Of a stretch of 5,493 nucleotides of DNA, positions 5,451-5,493 are shown piece after piece. Made by a program: the position numbers and the translations under genes. The stretch spans positions 1-5,493 of the forward strand of contig CAIVND010000205.1 in assembly GCA_903907185.1 (NCBI GenBank), in the 5' to 3' direction. Numbering within the stretch: the stretch's first letter is position 1; each line of letters starts with the position of its first letter. Under the pieces are notes generated by a model. The model was not told the origin of the DNA. It made no database searches and worked only from the letters and a program-made list of their open reading frames with translations. Source of the stretch: an uncultured Acidimicrobiaceae bacterium (GTDB lineage: Bacteria > Actinomycetota > Acidimicrobiia > Acidimicrobiales > Bog-793).

Positions 5451-5493
5451 CTTTGAGCAAGATCAGCTGAGGTCGTGCGCGAAAAAGTGTTCC

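Noticed and set aside
1..5493. Mobile element, CRISPR, toxin-antitoxin or defence system
   Set aside because: No transposase, integrase, repeat-spacer array, toxin-antitoxin pair or nuclease motif is visible; all five genes belong to ordinary or uncharacterised non-defence families.

Overview
The window looks like an ordinary bacterial chromosomal segment at roughly 54% G+C (estimated by eye). It holds five protein-coding genes and no RNA genes, insertion sequences, CRISPR arrays or phage genes that I can see. AGGAG-type ribosome sites, a probable leaderless promoter and the family mix (membrane-anchored FMN glutamate-synthase-like protein, small dimeric alpha/beta-barrel protein, secreted beta-propeller) fit an actinobacterium, perhaps a moderate-GC Acidimicrobiia member such as Ferrimicrobium. 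That placement is a low-confidence inference.

Layout. Positions 1-1326 (minus) hold the N-terminal 442 residues of an FMN-binding glutamate synthase family protein whose C-terminus lies beyond the left edge. A 182-bp gap follows, with an AT-rich inverted repeat. Then come a YbjQ/UPF0145 protein (1509-1832, minus) and a D-2-hydroxyacid dehydrogenase of the glyoxylate/hydroxypyruvate reductase type (1902-2894, minus). These two are 69 bp apart and probably co-transcribed. A divergent intergenic region of about 390 bp separates them from a plus-strand gene (3288-4979) for a secreted FG-GAP/PQQ-like beta-propeller. That gene converges, with a 45-bp gap, on a minus-strand gene (5025-5387) for a small dimeric alpha/beta-barrel protein. 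The right edge (5388-5493) is upstream sequence of that last gene, with two short palindromes.

The genes do not form an obvious single pathway. The first three share a strand and are plausibly housekeeping or accessory metabolism (nitrogen/redox flavoenzyme, small conserved oligomer, NAD(P)H-dependent 2-ketoacid reductase). The propeller gene is a separate transcription unit. I found no clear new biological system. The items most worth a second look are the propeller protein (eight degenerate S-S-P-A repeats, eight cysteines after the signal, very long signal n-region), its apparent leaderless promoter, and a strong excess of GATC/CGATCG across the window.
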